Part shown: piece by piece, positions 20,252 through 30,561 of the stretch
Layout of the letters: each line of letters opens with the position of its first letter
Numbering within the stretch: the first letter of the stretch is position 1
Origin: Tremella fuciformis
Lineage: Eukaryota; Basidiomycota; Tremellomycetes; Tremellales; Tremellaceae
Reading direction: 5' to 3'
Length of the DNA: 64,000 bases
Assembly: GCA_032768795.1 (NCBI GenBank)
Contig: CP136500.1
Span: 248,001 to 312,000 of the forward strand
Translations under genes and position numbers: made by a program
Notes under the pieces: model-generated
What the model saw: only the letters and a program-made list of their open reading frames with translations
What the model was told of the DNA's origin: nothing
Database searches by the model: none

Positions 20252-22172
20252 TCATAATGCCGCCACGCCGCCCATCCTCCCCCATGTAGCTTTCGGCACT
20301 GTCACCGAGTCAAGGGCGCTTATCCACTCCCTCACCCTTTGTCCCGCCGTGCCTTGGTGATTGGCGGATTGGTGTTCGAAATGCTGAGCTGCTTTTGCTT
20401 TCCCTGTCTTCGTCGCCCCTTCTGAAGTATCGGCTCTTCCTTGATTTCCGCTTCCTTCTCCGTTCTTCCGCTTCCGCTTCCCCTTGCCCCTATCCCTGTC
20501 CGCCGAACCGCCTGACCGCCTGAGCCGCTTGCCGCCCGGCTTGGTGGCGGACCCAGCCTCGTCGTCTTCTCCCTCGGAATCTTCCTCGGAGTCTTCCCGA
20601 CCCCCTTCCACACGTATAGTGACGGGTTCGATTGCCCTCGATGCGGCTTTTCGCAGACAATTCAGCCAAAAACGGATCAACTTCTCCCTCGCTTCCCGTT
20701 GGCGCGCGATCGAATCGAGTATCGGGAGAAAGCTCTTCATCTCGTCTACTTCGTTGATAGAACCTCGGTGGAAGTTGTAGATCAACTGCTTGTCAGCTTT
20801 GGGGAGGGGGGGGGGGGGGGTTGGTTTCGGACGAAGGGTAGGGCAATCTGGCCTTTAAGAGTCTCAATCGCAAGGTGGACACGCAGAAGGATGGATAAAC
20901 AGCGAGGGACTTACATACTTGTCTGGCGCTGACTCGTCAGGTTGTATGATGGCGCACTCCCAATTTCTCTCTTGTACGACCAATCCACAGACGGCGAAGA
21001 AGCCCGCAGGTATAGGCATGGTGGCAAAGGCGTCCGGGCATGCCTGTTCTACCCTCTTCGACAGGTCGATATGTATGCGCAACATGAGGTATAATCCAGT
21101 GATGAGCTGGTCATATAGTTCGGCGGGAGGACGATTTTTGGTCTTCAGCTCGATGTCGAAAAAGGGGAACCAGGCGTTTTCATAGCCTGTATTTGAGACG
21201 ACGATGGATGGGGCGGTGGTTCGGGCCGTAAAAGCAACATATCAAAGGCGCGAGTCGTTTATGGGGACAGAGAATCAAGAAATGACCAGTGTTAGCTCGG
21301 TATACACGTTCATGCAGCAACAGCTTACCCAAATTAAGGCTGAACAGGATGCTTTCCTTTCGGATAAAGTCATCGAAGATATCGCTGGATACAGAGTCGC
21401 TTTCGTGGAGGTTTGCTTTTTTCAGGCCCACGATGATGTCCGGCTTGGGAGCTGTTAGTACTTGACAGTTGAACGCATCGAAGAGCTCCTTGACAACTGA
21501 AACATTCGTTCTGCTCGGTAAGCCCACCTTTCGCTCCAAGGGGCGGGACATGACATAATCCTCAAAAGATTGTGAGCCGGCAGGGAAGAGGGAAACAAAG
21601 GGGCTTGTTCAGGACTCAAAATGGGGAGATTGTAAGACGCACTTGCCTATCTCCAAATCTCGTCCAAACAACGCTTGCATCGCCCCGGTCACCATCTCAT
21701 CCCACTTCTGCTCCTCCGCCGGATGCCGAGTCAGATACCGCGTTCTATCCACCAGATACTGAAAAGCGCCGATGACGTGCTTTCCACGACTGTCGACCTT
21801 GTTTCGAAGATCCTCTGGGATATGTGGAAAGTCGAACTGCGCGGCAAATGCTGGCGCCTCCTGTTCGAATCTCAGCCCGTGATATGAGACAAGTCGATCG
21901 CAAAACAAGACACTCACGATCTTGCCTTCTTCAGAGATATGTTTGCCCACGACATGGTCGAAATGACTGCTGTCGACGCCGAAATAGGAGGATCGAGGTG
22001 TAATCAAGTCGCTGATCACGGATGCCATAAAAGCAGGTACATCGTCTCGATTGGAGATCTCGTGTATGCCCAATTGCCGGAGGTCCAGCTTCTTGTAGCT
22101 TGCATACAGTACCGAATGCTTGGAGGATGATCCAGACGCCTTGGATGCTCTGGATGCACTACGTTTGCTCAT
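20252..22172 (-). CDS. PD-(D/E)XK nuclease-fold protein (PDDEXK_12-like), four exons
   Basis: Start ATG 22170-22172 (MSKRSASRASKASG); an in-frame GTG or longer start at 22253 would add a hydrophobic run and is less likely. Introns 21604-21642 (GTGCGT, short), 21187-21328 (GTAAGC) and 20789-20914 (GTAAGT, branch GCTGAC) join in phase. The protein has a Ser-rich N-terminus, a helical middle, then PKPDIIVGL and, after an intron, WFPFFDIELKTKNRPP, the spaced PD and (D/E)xK motifs of this nuclease fold. DQLITGLYLML and GLVVQERNWECA follow, and the C-terminus is basic and low in complexity (GKGKRKRKNGEG). The family is common in fungi with mostly unknown roles. The gene appears intact, lies between a transposon-riddled relic and Copia-A2, and ends in a promoter-sized gap at 22173-22652. 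Confidence 0.7.
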
Positions 22173-22652
22173 GGTCTCGCGGAAAGAAAAGAAAAGGAAA
22201 CCAAGCAGCCAAGAGGAGACGGACAGGAATCGGACCTTATTGAGCACCCTCATGTAGTAGTGACCTTCACGCCTAAGCCGTAATGACGCTTTACCCCAAT
22301 AGGCGCCTCAGCCTCCTCTAGCAGAGACGGACTGCTATGACTGTCCGTCGCTGAGACGCCTGGCCGCAAGATGCCGGGGCCAAAGCTGAAGCCTACAAAC
22401 AGGGAGAGCAGCTGATAGTCTCCAACTTGGGGGCTGTGAATGCTTGTCGGCTGTAAATTTGTGGAACGACCGGGTCTGAAAGAAGAGGTGGAGCGTTCCA
22501 ATTGAGTGGGCCATACATCGTGACTAATGAGGTCAAGTTGGAACCGTACCAAACATTCCCTAAAGAGCCAGCAAGCTGGACGGGTTCCCGAGGACATCAC
22601 ACGACAGTCAAACGGGGAGCCAGATCTTCGTCACACGGACATGCCCGCAAGT

Positions 22653-22970
22653 CGACGGAAATAGGTGGTACGCTCACATGAGCTTGACTCATCTTCGAGT
22701 AACCTCGTCGAGGCTACTCGATCCTCGACGAGGTTGTGCCTCGACGAGGTTCACCCTCGACGAGGCAGAGAAGCTGCCACCAACGATAACTCCGCTTATA
22801 ACGCCGACACCCTCGACGACCTTGTAGAATGCCGCCGCCTGTTGCCCTCCTCATCACTCATAGCAAGTGCTGAGCGGGCAACAGGTAAGTCCGAATGCAT
22901 CACTCATAGCAAGTGCTGAGCGGGCAACAGGTGACCGGAATCCCATTGCCTCAGAGCTAAGATTCCGTCG
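22653..22970 (+). repeat. 5' LTR of Copia-A2
   Basis: CGACGGAAATAGG...GAATTCC-type end GATTCCGTCG. The termini form an 8-bp inverted repeat and are not TG...CA. Four CCTCGTCGAGG / CCTCGACGAGG motifs lie at 22703-22766. Confidence 0.95.
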
Positions 22971-22990
22971 TGGTAACGTCTCGTTCGACA
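22971..22990 (+). promoter_or_regulatory. Primer-binding site of Copia-A2
   Basis: TGGTAACGTCTCG directly follows the LTR; a TGG start is the usual complement of a tRNA CCA end. The tRNA was not identified. The same site follows the 5' LTRs of A1 and A3. Confidence 0.7.
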
Positions 22991-23067
22991 AGTCGCGGTA
23001 GATAGAACGCGTCAACAAACTCGTCGACCTTGCCTACGCACCGCCAGCCTCGAAGTGGTCCTCCGTC

Positions 23068-26000
23068 ATGCCATCTGTGCATACGGTGAAAGAAGAGCGT
23101 AAGCTCAACGGGCGCGACAACTACGCCCAGTGGGTGCGCGAGATTCGAGTCGTCCTCGGATCCGCCGGCCTCGTCCCACACATCACCAAAGACGCGTCAG
23201 CGATCCGAGCACTCGTCGAGGCTCGATATCCAGTGTCAAGTCCGGCCACAGCAGCCGAGACATCAAAGAGAGCAGTTGCTCTATACGAGCATGAGAAGGA
23301 GCAGTCCACCGCCCTCTCCACTATCTACGGCAGTCTGACAGAGACTGTCCAAAATAAGCTTCCCTCGAGCCTGATCGACTTCGAGAATCCTCAACCGAAG
23401 GGGCTTTACGATCACCTGGTCACCACATATGGGGCCGATAACGGATCTCGCCTAGCCGAATTATGGTCATCGATATTTGGCGAGACCATCCCAGAGAATG
23501 AGGACCCCGAACCTCATCTCACTGCTATCCGGTCACAGTTGGCCGAAATCACCTCCTCCGCCATCACTTCCAAGCTCACCCTTGAGCAATTCGCCAACCA
23601 GATCGGCGCATACGCCGCCATCCGTCGCCTACCGTCCTCATACGGCCTCCTCGCATCGACCTTCTACTCAGGGACCTCGTCGAACAAGATCCATCTCGAC
23701 GAGGTTATCGATAGGGTTGCCGATGAACACCGCCGACGTCAACAAAAGGGCGAGAGCGTAAACGAGATGGGGATGCTCAGCAAATCTCTACCAAAACCGG
23801 CAGGCAAGAGATGCATCCACCATCCGGATCAGGGGAGGCACTCCACAGATGAGTGCTGGAAAGTGATTGGAGTGCCGAAGCACATCCAGGAGCAGAGGTC
23901 GGCAAAGGAAGCAGACAGGAGGAAGAAGCAAGGAGGACAAGCGGGGAAGGGAATGAAGGCGAGAGAGCAGAGCGAGTCAGGAGACGACTCATCAAGTGAG
24001 GCCAAGAGAGGCTCGTCGAGGGAGATAAAGGAGGAAGGCTATTATGCGACAGAGATCGCACTGCACGCCCACGATAACCTTCCCTCCACTTCCATCATCA
24101 TCGACAGCGGTGCTACAAGTCCGTTTATCAAGGACAAACACCTCCTCTCCCACCTCACCAAGCTCGACAAGCCCATCAAAATCCAGATCGGAGATGGGTC
24201 AATTGTCGAGGCTACACACTCCGGCCGCCTGACATTCGAGAACGTATGGTACAAGAACGCCCTCTATGTCCCCTCATTCACGCACAACCTCCTCTCCACA
24301 CAGCGCCTCGGTCCATACACAGGGACCCATTGGCGCTTCTCGAGTGACTCGGCTACATTGGTCGAGAAAGGAAAGGTCATCCTCCGGGGCAAGAAGCTCG
24401 GCAACCTATGGGTTGTAGACGACACACCGGTACGCACCACCTCGCGCATTCACCGAGCACTTCAGGCAAGAGAAAACACTGAAGCCGAAGACAACCGCCT
24501 CCTCACCTGGCACAAGCGCCTAGGTCACTCGAACATGAGGAAGGTCTGGGAGCTCGGGAAAGAGGGGAAGCTAGGCGCAAAGTGGACGGGATTGTTTCGG
24601 AGAGTCGAATGCATGGATTGCCTGAAAGGAAAGGCAACGCGCTCGGCATCTCTACCTAACCCGCGTCGAGCCGGCAAACCCCTCGTCGAGGTATCAGTCG
24701 ATCTATGGGGACCAGCGACCGTCCAGTCGAGAGAAGGCTTCCAATACTTCCTCACCTGCTACGACGACCATAGCAAATTTGTGCAAGCTATACCAATCAA
24801 GAAGAAGTCAGATGCAGCCGAAGCACTACAAGACTACATCAAGTTGGCAGAGAATCAGCTTGATCGAACGGTCAAGACCATCCGCTCAGACCAAGGAGGC
24901 GAGTTCACGAGCAAGGAATTCAGCCACTGGTGTAAAAGCAAGGGAATTGAGCATACCCTCACGCCGACCGACGCACACAATCAAAACAGTCGAGTCGAGC
25001 GCGTCCATCTCACCATCCTCAATGACATCCGCACATGTCTCGCGGACTCGAACCTGTCAAGTCAATTCTGGGTCGACGCATTACGATATGTAGTCTTCAC
25101 CAGAAACAGGCTACCAGACTCCCAAGGAAAAATCCCTGTCGCTCTCTTTCGACCACATCACGACATTGACATACGATATGAAGGAATGCAGCCATTTGGC
25201 CAACACTGCATCTATCGAGTTGTGAGCCCCGCATCAAAGCTCGACGAGCGGGGTCAATGCGGTCGACTGCTGGGATACACAGAAGGGAGCTGGGGCTACA
25301 AGGTGTTGACCCAAACCAACAGGGTCATCGCAAGTCGAGACGTTACATTCATCACGGGCAAGAAGACAACGCCACGTTCAGATGAACCGCGACGGATTCT
25401 GGAGCCGCCTCAACCTGAACCTCGACAAGCATCGACGAGCCTCGACGAGGATGACGATACATCAATCGAGCTGAACGAGATAGTCGAGGCAGGGGAGGCA
25501 CCAGAAGAAGAGGAACAAAGGGAAGAGATGGACGACATACCTCCCCAAGCCGTGCCAAGGCAAGGGAGAGGCTGGGCCAACGAATACATTCGAGAGGATG
25601 CACCGAGCCCAGAACCGAACCCCGACGACGGACCAGAGGATCCAGATCGTCGGCTAAACCAGCCCATAGAGGCCGATGCAGATGAACCAAGACGGTCCGG
25701 GAGACTAGCAGGTCAAGAGCCCAGTCATCACCCTCTGCACGACATCGACATGGACTATAACCGAGTAGCCATCGAGCACGCGTTATCAGCCCAGTCACTC
25801 ACCAACCCTCAGTCATACACCGAAGCTCGTCGAGCTGCAGACTGGGAGGAGTGGAACAGGGCCATGGACGAGGAGATGACAAAGATGGAGAAATACGGAG
25901 TGTGGGAGAAAGTCCCCAGAGAGAACCACCGCACCCTTACAGGCAAATGGGTCTTCACCCGCAAAATCGACGGGGACACGGGCAAAGCAAGCCAATACAA

Positions 26001-27075
26001 GGCTAGATTCGTCGTGAGAGGGTTCCAACAAGTCTCAGGACGGGATTTCGACGAACTCTTTGCATCGGTCACCCACAAGTCTTCATTCCGCCTATTCCTC
26101 ACCATCGTTAACTACCTCGACTGGGAATGCGACCAAATCGACATCATCGGCGCATTCCTCAAGGCCAATATCGACAAGGACATCTTCATCGAGCCACCAG
26201 AAGGTAGCGACATCGCTGCCGATCACGTCCTGCACCTCCGGAAGTCATTATACGGTCTCCGACAATCACCGCACTTGTTCAACAAGCGCCTCGACGAGTT
26301 CCTACGGGAGCTAGGCTTCAAACCGACCCTAGCGGACCCATGCATCTACTCGCTGCGACAAGGACACAAGCGGTGCATGATCTCAGTCCATGTTGACGAC
26401 ATGCTCATAGCCGGCAACGATCGATCAACAATCGACGAGATCAAGCGGAGGATCGACAAGGAACTTGAGTGCAAGGATCAAGGACCGGTCTCATACTTCC
26501 TCGGTATCAACATCTACCGAGACAGGCCAAACAAGAAGATGTACCTATCACAAGAGCACTACATCGAGGCAGTTCTTCAACGCTTCGGTGAAACCGGGAA
26601 AGCCTGCAAGACAATCTTGCCAGACGCAAAGCTCGTCGAGGCTACGCCAAAGGAGGTCGAGGAGGCTCGAGACAAACCGTTTCCTGCACTCGCCGGGTCA
26701 ATCCTCTATATCGCCACTATCACCCGACCCGACGTCGCCTACGCAGCCTCACTGCTGTGTCGCTTCATAAGCAAATGGTCACTCGCGCATTGGAGGGCCG
26801 CAAAGCACCTACTGAGGTATCTTCGAGGAACCTCGGATCTTGCTCTCACCTTCGATGCTCATGGAGGGAGACGAGCACTGTTGGGATGGGCGGACGCAGA
26901 CTGGGGTGGATGTCTCGATACACGCCGATCAACAACTGGCTATATCTTCAACACACCAACGGACAGCAATCGAGCCGACATCCTGACCAAGACCCTTTCG
27001 GCCGAGAAGACAAGACAGCTCCGGCAGTTACTGGGATTGGAAAGACAAGGAGAAGGAGGGCAGATGAGTCAATAG
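23068..27075 (+). CDS. Copia-A2 gag-pol polyprotein (1335 aa), RNase H core deleted
   Basis: Uninterrupted frame from ATG 23068. Order: UBN2-like Gag (residues ~1-220), knuckle-like CIHHPDQGRHSTDECW (~245), protease IIIDSGATSPFI (~345), integrase HHCC (HKRLGHSN...CMDCLKG, ~480-520), and the DDE core with SVDLWGP, IRSDQGGEF and NSRVERVH (~545-650). A proline- and acid-rich linker follows, then the reverse transcriptase with TGKWVFTRKIDG and SVHVDDMLIAG (~955-1120). In RNase H, DADWGGCLDTRRSTTGYIFNT runs straight into PTDSNRADILTK. About 98 codons present in A1 and A4 are missing, including QAELLAS and YNDNNGA. RNase H should be inactive although the frame is kept. Confidence 0.95.
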   Translation: MPSVHTVKEERKLNGRDNYAQWVREIRVVLGSAGLVPHITKDASAIRALVEARYPVSSPATAAETSKRAVALYEHEKEQSTALSTIYGSLTETVQNKLPSSLIDFENPQPKGLYDHLVTTYGADNGSRLAELWSSIFGETIPENEDPEPHLTAIRSQLAEITSSAITSKLTLEQFANQIGAYAAIRRLPSSYGLLASTFYSGTSSNKIHLDEVIDRVADEHRRRQQKGESVNEMGMLSKSLPKPAGKRCIHHPDQGRHSTDECWKVIGVPKHIQEQRSAKEADRRKKQGGQAGKGMKAREQSESGDDSSSEAKRGSSREIKEEGYYATEIALHAHDNLPSTSIIIDSGATSPFIKDKHLLSHLTKLDKPIKIQIGDGSIVEATHSGRLTFENVWYKNALYVPSFTHNLLSTQRLGPYTGTHWRFSSDSATLVEKGKVILRGKKLGNLWVVDDTPVRTTSRIHRALQARENTEAEDNRLLTWHKRLGHSNMRKVWELGKEGKLGAKWTGLFRRVECMDCLKGKATRSASLPNPRRAGKPLVEVSVDLWGPATVQSREGFQYFLTCYDDHSKFVQAIPIKKKSDAAEALQDYIKLAENQLDRTVKTIRSDQGGEFTSKEFSHWCKSKGIEHTLTPTDAHNQNSRVERVHLTILNDIRTCLADSNLSSQFWVDALRYVVFTRNRLPDSQGKIPVALFRPHHDIDIRYEGMQPFGQHCIYRVVSPASKLDERGQCGRLLGYTEGSWGYKVLTQTNRVIASRDVTFITGKKTTPRSDEPRRILEPPQPEPRQASTSLDEDDDTSIELNEIVEAGEAPEEEEQREEMDDIPPQAVPRQGRGWANEYIREDAPSPEPNPDDGPEDPDRRLNQPIEADADEPRRSGRLAGQEPSHHPLHDIDMDYNRVAIEHALSAQSLTNPQSYTEARRAADWEEWNRAMDEEMTKMEKYGVWEKVPRENHRTLTGKWVFTRKIDGDTGKASQYKARFVVRGFQQVSGRDFDELFASVTHKSSFRLFLTIVNYLDWECDQIDIIGAFLKANIDKDIFIEPPEGSDIAADHVLHLRKSLYGLRQSPHLFNKRLDEFLRELGFKPTLADPCIYSLRQGHKRCMISVHVDDMLIAGNDRSTIDEIKRRIDKELECKDQGPVSYFLGINIYRDRPNKKMYLSQEHYIEAVLQRFGETGKACKTILPDAKLVEATPKEVEEARDKPFPALAGSILYIATITRPDVAYAASLLCRFISKWSLAHWRAAKHLLRYLRGTSDLALTFDAHGGRRALLGWADADWGGCLDTRRSTTGYIFNTPTDSNRADILTKTLSAEKTRQLRQLLGLERQGEGGQMSQ

Positions 27076-27094
27076 ACATGCTCGCGAGGGGAGG

Positions 27095-27412
27095 CGACGG
27101 AAATAGGTGGTACGCTCACATGAGCTTGACTCATCTTCGAGTAACCTCGTCGAGGCTACTCGATCCTCGACGAGGTTGTGCCTCGACGAGGTTCACCCTC
27201 GACGAGGCAGAGAAGCTGCCACCAACGATAACTCCGCTTATAACGCCGACACCCTCGACGACCTTGTAGAATGCCGCCGCCTGTTGCCCTCCTCATCACT
27301 CATAGCAAGTGCTGAGCGGGCAACAGGTAAGTCCGAATGCATCACTCATAGCAAGTGCTGAGCGGGCAACAGGTGACCGGAATCCCATTGCCTCAGAGCT
27401 AAGATTCCGTCG
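27095..27412 (+). repeat. 3' LTR of Copia-A2
   Basis: 318 bp, identical to the 5' LTR, followed by target duplication CAAGT at 27413-27417. Confidence 0.95.
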
Positions 27413-27447
27413 CAAGTCACAGCAAAGCCGGGAATGAGTGACAAGAG

Positions 27448-27564
27448 ACGGAATCTTAGCTCTGAGGCAATGCGATTCTGGTCACCTGTGGCCCGCTCAG
27501 CACTTGCTATGAGTGATGAGGAGGGCAACAGGCGGCGGCATTCTACAAGGTCGTTGAGGGTGTC
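27448..27564 (-). repeat. Copia-A LTR fragment truncated by Gypsy-1
   Basis: ACGGAATCTTAGCTCTGAGG and following bases match the + strand reading of minus-oriented Copia-A LTRs. It stops after GAGGGTGTC, where the Gypsy-1 LTR begins at 27565. Confidence 0.8.
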
Positions 27565-27968
27565 TGTCACGAGGCCAGGCCGGTCGTCGACTGATAGGCC
27601 CTCTCACACGTGCTCTCTGTCGATCTGTCTCCGTTCTCCACGAGAAGGTGTGTCCTACAGCCTCTCGTGCGTCGACAACACGGCTGCGCCGTTACTTCCT
27701 ATCCATGGGACTCAATACCACGGTGCTAAGGACGGTCTACGGGTGCGGGCTTGTATATATATCACCCGTGCCCTCCTCTGCACCGCCTTGGGCCTTCTCC
27801 TTGAAACACCATTGACGAGGCTCGAGCTCTAGAGTCGTCGAGGCTACTCGAGCGTTGTCGAGGCTACTCGAGGATCGACGATAGGCTCACGTGTCTGACA
27901 GGCGTGCTGGGCTGGAACGAGACTCGTAGGCGTGCGTTGGTGATCATGGAGGCGTGGCCGACGTGACA
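27565..27968 (-). repeat. 3' LTR of Gypsy-1
   Basis: TGTCACGAGGCC...GACGTGACA, 404 bp. Inner neighbour is the polypurine tract at 27969-27982. Contains a TATATATA stretch and two CACGTG boxes. Confidence 0.9.
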
Positions 27969-27982
27969 CTCTGCCTCCCTCT
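27969..27982 (-). promoter_or_regulatory. Polypurine tract of Gypsy-1
   Basis: Sense strand AGAGGGAGGCAGAG runs directly into TGTCACG of the 3' LTR, the position of a plus-strand primer in LTR elements. Confidence 0.75.
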
Positions 27983-28653
27983 GAAATCGAGCTCCTGCGA
28001 GATGGCGGGCGAGGCGGGGCAGCTTGTGTGGCCTGAGCCTTTGCTCCCGTCTCGCGCTAAGCCGTATCTTTTGGTCATTCCTCGCAGGGCTGATCCCGAG
28101 GGTCTGTGGTTGTTTAAGCAGAGTCTGGCCTCGTCGACGGTCCGTCCTTCTTGCTCGCTCGAGGTCTCGCGCAGCTGGTGCTATCTTTCTAGACGCGAAC
28201 GGGGCGTAGGCTGTGTTGCTGTGGTGGAGTTACTCGTGGGTACAGGTAGTGTGCAGGTCGCATGTGTCCCAGCGCGCGCGGTGCCGAGGCTGATCCCTGT
28301 GCTGGATAGCCCGCCCGTCGTCGAGCTGTAGGTGTCTCACACTGAAATTTGCGCGTATGTAAGTCGACCTCGAGTCGACTTCGGCCACGAGGCCGGGGTC
28401 AAATCGCCCAATGCGGAAGTCGCCGCGAGATAACCGGTGATTGCCGCTCCGCGCTACGCCCTTCTGTCGATCATGTTGCTCGTTGCTAGGCAACAAGTTG
28501 CCAAACCGTCGTGAAAAGTCGTGTTGCCTGCTCTCGTCGTCAGGTGTCCTCCTCGCCGCCATGTCCCCTCCAAATCCCCTCCAAAAGATATAAGCCCTCC
28601 TCGACGAGGCTACTCGTCCCGTCCGTTCTCAACTCCCCACTCCAACACGTCAC

Positions 28654-30421
28654 ATGTTCTCCAACGCCACCGATCCCTCCCTCAAGATCGTTCTCCGAGG
28701 ACGACCCCTGCGACTGGTCACCATGACCAAAACCCCTTCTCCTTGCCCCACGACGCCCCCGTCCTCTCCCGAGCCGGCCGTCGACGTCCCCCCTCCCCGA
28801 CTGTTCCCTCGCTGGGCAGTCCGTCCTCGCTCTCCGGAGCCCGAGCCCGTCGATGAGCTCGACTGGTCGGATGCCGCCAGTGCTGCGCCAAGCGGTGAGT
28901 GATTGTCGAGCCACCTTACTGCTTGTATTGATGCCTAGGGAGAACGGCGATACTGCGCTCGGTCGCAGACATACACGCCGAGATCCGCCAGCACCAGGGG
29001 ACCGTCCGTGCCGCTAGGGAGAGTAGCTGTGCTACCTCCTCTACGTCCAGCGGCTACTCAGACGCCTCGCCCTCGTCCTCCCAGGCTTCCGACGCGGCTT
29101 TCGCTGGCGAGAGTCGCTATCGAGAAGCCCACTCCTTGCCGTTCGAGCCGGTCTCGCCTCGGCCTCTTCGCCCCTACATTGGTGGTGGGACCGGATCCCC
29201 CATCATCCCGCCTTACCCCCTCGTTCCCCTCGGCTCGCCCATCCTTCTCCTTCCCCCGCCGTCTCTCCCTCCGGCGTCCCGCTCTCCGACCCCGGCAATC
29301 AACCCGCGCCGCCGTCGTCGAGTCGAGTCGCCTGATTCCCCAGGTAACACTCCCTTGCCGACCATACCACCTCCCCTCTCCCCCACCCCAAAGCGTTGTC
29401 GTCTGTTGCCTGCCGGCGGCATGTACTCATCACGCCTCCGTTCGGCCTCAACCCGATACCTCAGGGTGTCGGAGGTAGCCGCTGCTCTTCCGACCGCCGT
29501 GGGCAGCCCAGGTGTAGAGGACGACGCCGAGGAGGGGAGCATCTCGACGGGAGACGGATCCGAAGCGGGCAGCGAAGGATCCGTTGGGGGATCCGAAGCG
29601 GGCAGTGGAGGATCCGATGGGGAGGGAAGCGAGGCCTCGTCGAGGCGACTCGAGGCTGGCCCTCGAGTCCGGTGTAGGAATGCGCTGGACCGCGCCTTTT
29701 TCGGTACGTCCGCCATCTGTTGAGGTCCCCGCTCATTCCCAGGGCCATTCTACCCGACGTTTGGCCGGGGATCGAATAGGACCCTCCCATGGGCCCTGGT
29801 GCGTTGTTGTCTTCTATCCTCCCGCCTCTAACGCTGATCTTGCAGGCTCAGGCAAAAGGGCGACCTCTCCGCACGCTCAACGGCCGCCAGCGATGCCAGC
29901 GGTGTTGTACGGACAACTTGCCGTGCCGGGTCTTAGATGGAGGCGGGCCGAAGTTGAAGTGCTACACCTGTGGCACTGCCTCAGGTTGCTCGTTCAACTC
30001 CAGTCCGACTCCTCGACGACCCACCGGCTCGTCCTCGACACCCAGAGCTCGCCGGGCTGTGAGTTTTGCGGATGTCGACCCGCCTTCACCGACCCCCGCC
30101 GACACGCCTGTTGTCGGCCCGTCCGCCTTCGCCGACCGACTCCGCCGGTCGGTTCGTCAACCCGCGCCGCCTCCGACGCCACCTCCGGTGTCGACACCTG
30201 CCCGTCCGCCCGGGCCAGCTGCCTTGCCGTGGACCCCTTCGACGAGGCTCGACATCGGTGTTCTCCAGCACCATGTCACGCTGGCCCAGTCCGTCCCAGC
30301 GGACAGGGCCTACCACGTCGAGGAGGCGAGGCGGCACGCGAGGCTACTGGGGCTGGACCTCAGGGCGATGGTTGGCCCCATGTTCGACGACGTGGCTGAG
30401 GCGAGTGGTTCGGGGTCGTGA
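28654..30421 (+). CDS. Spliced antisense accessory gene inside Gypsy-1, six-cysteine motif
   Basis: Runs opposite to gag-pol, between the pol stop (30562) and the 3' LTR. Exon 1 is 28654-28894 (ATG start). Intron 28895-28938 (GTGAGT...CCTAG) joins in phase to exon 2, 28939-29704. A second intron, 29705 to about 29867 (GTACGT, branch GCTGAT), leads to exon 3. Predicted ~520 residues: a proline/serine-rich N-terminus, an acidic Gly/Ser repeat region (GSEAGSEGSVGGSEAGSGG), then in exon 3 CQRC, x6, C, x11, CYTC, x5, CSF, and a helical C-terminus (ADRAYHVEEARRHARLL). The cysteine spacing suggests a zinc-binding module. A homologous exon is found at 9034-9180. The acceptor of intron 2 is uncertain (one of three nearby AGs gives the right phase). 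No known function recognised. Confidence 0.65.
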
Positions 30422-30561
30422 TTGTAGATAGTGTACATAGTTCTTTCTTAGCTCATGTTCATATGTCGTGTTGTTCATGTTGTACAGGGGATGCAGGAAT
30501 AGGACTCAGCTTGGGTGACGAATCTCGATCCAGATCATCGTCACCGCCAGTAGTCCATGCG

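Larger units (their letters stand above)
22653..27412 (+). mobile_element. Copia-A2, complete young Ty1/copia-type element
   Basis: LTRs 22653-22970 and 27095-27412 are 318 bp each and identical base for base. The target duplication is CAAGT (22648-22652 and 27413-27417). The primer site TGGTAACGTCTC starts directly after the 5' LTR at 22971. The polypurine tract GAGGGGAGG ends at the 3' LTR. It carries one unbroken gag-pol frame with an internal deletion in RNase H. Confidence 0.95.

Noticed and set aside
29213..29716. Minus-strand frame inside the antisense accessory gene as an extension of Gypsy-1 pol
   Set aside because: It lies beyond the pol stop, has no retroviral motif, and the plus strand has matching introns and the cysteine motif.
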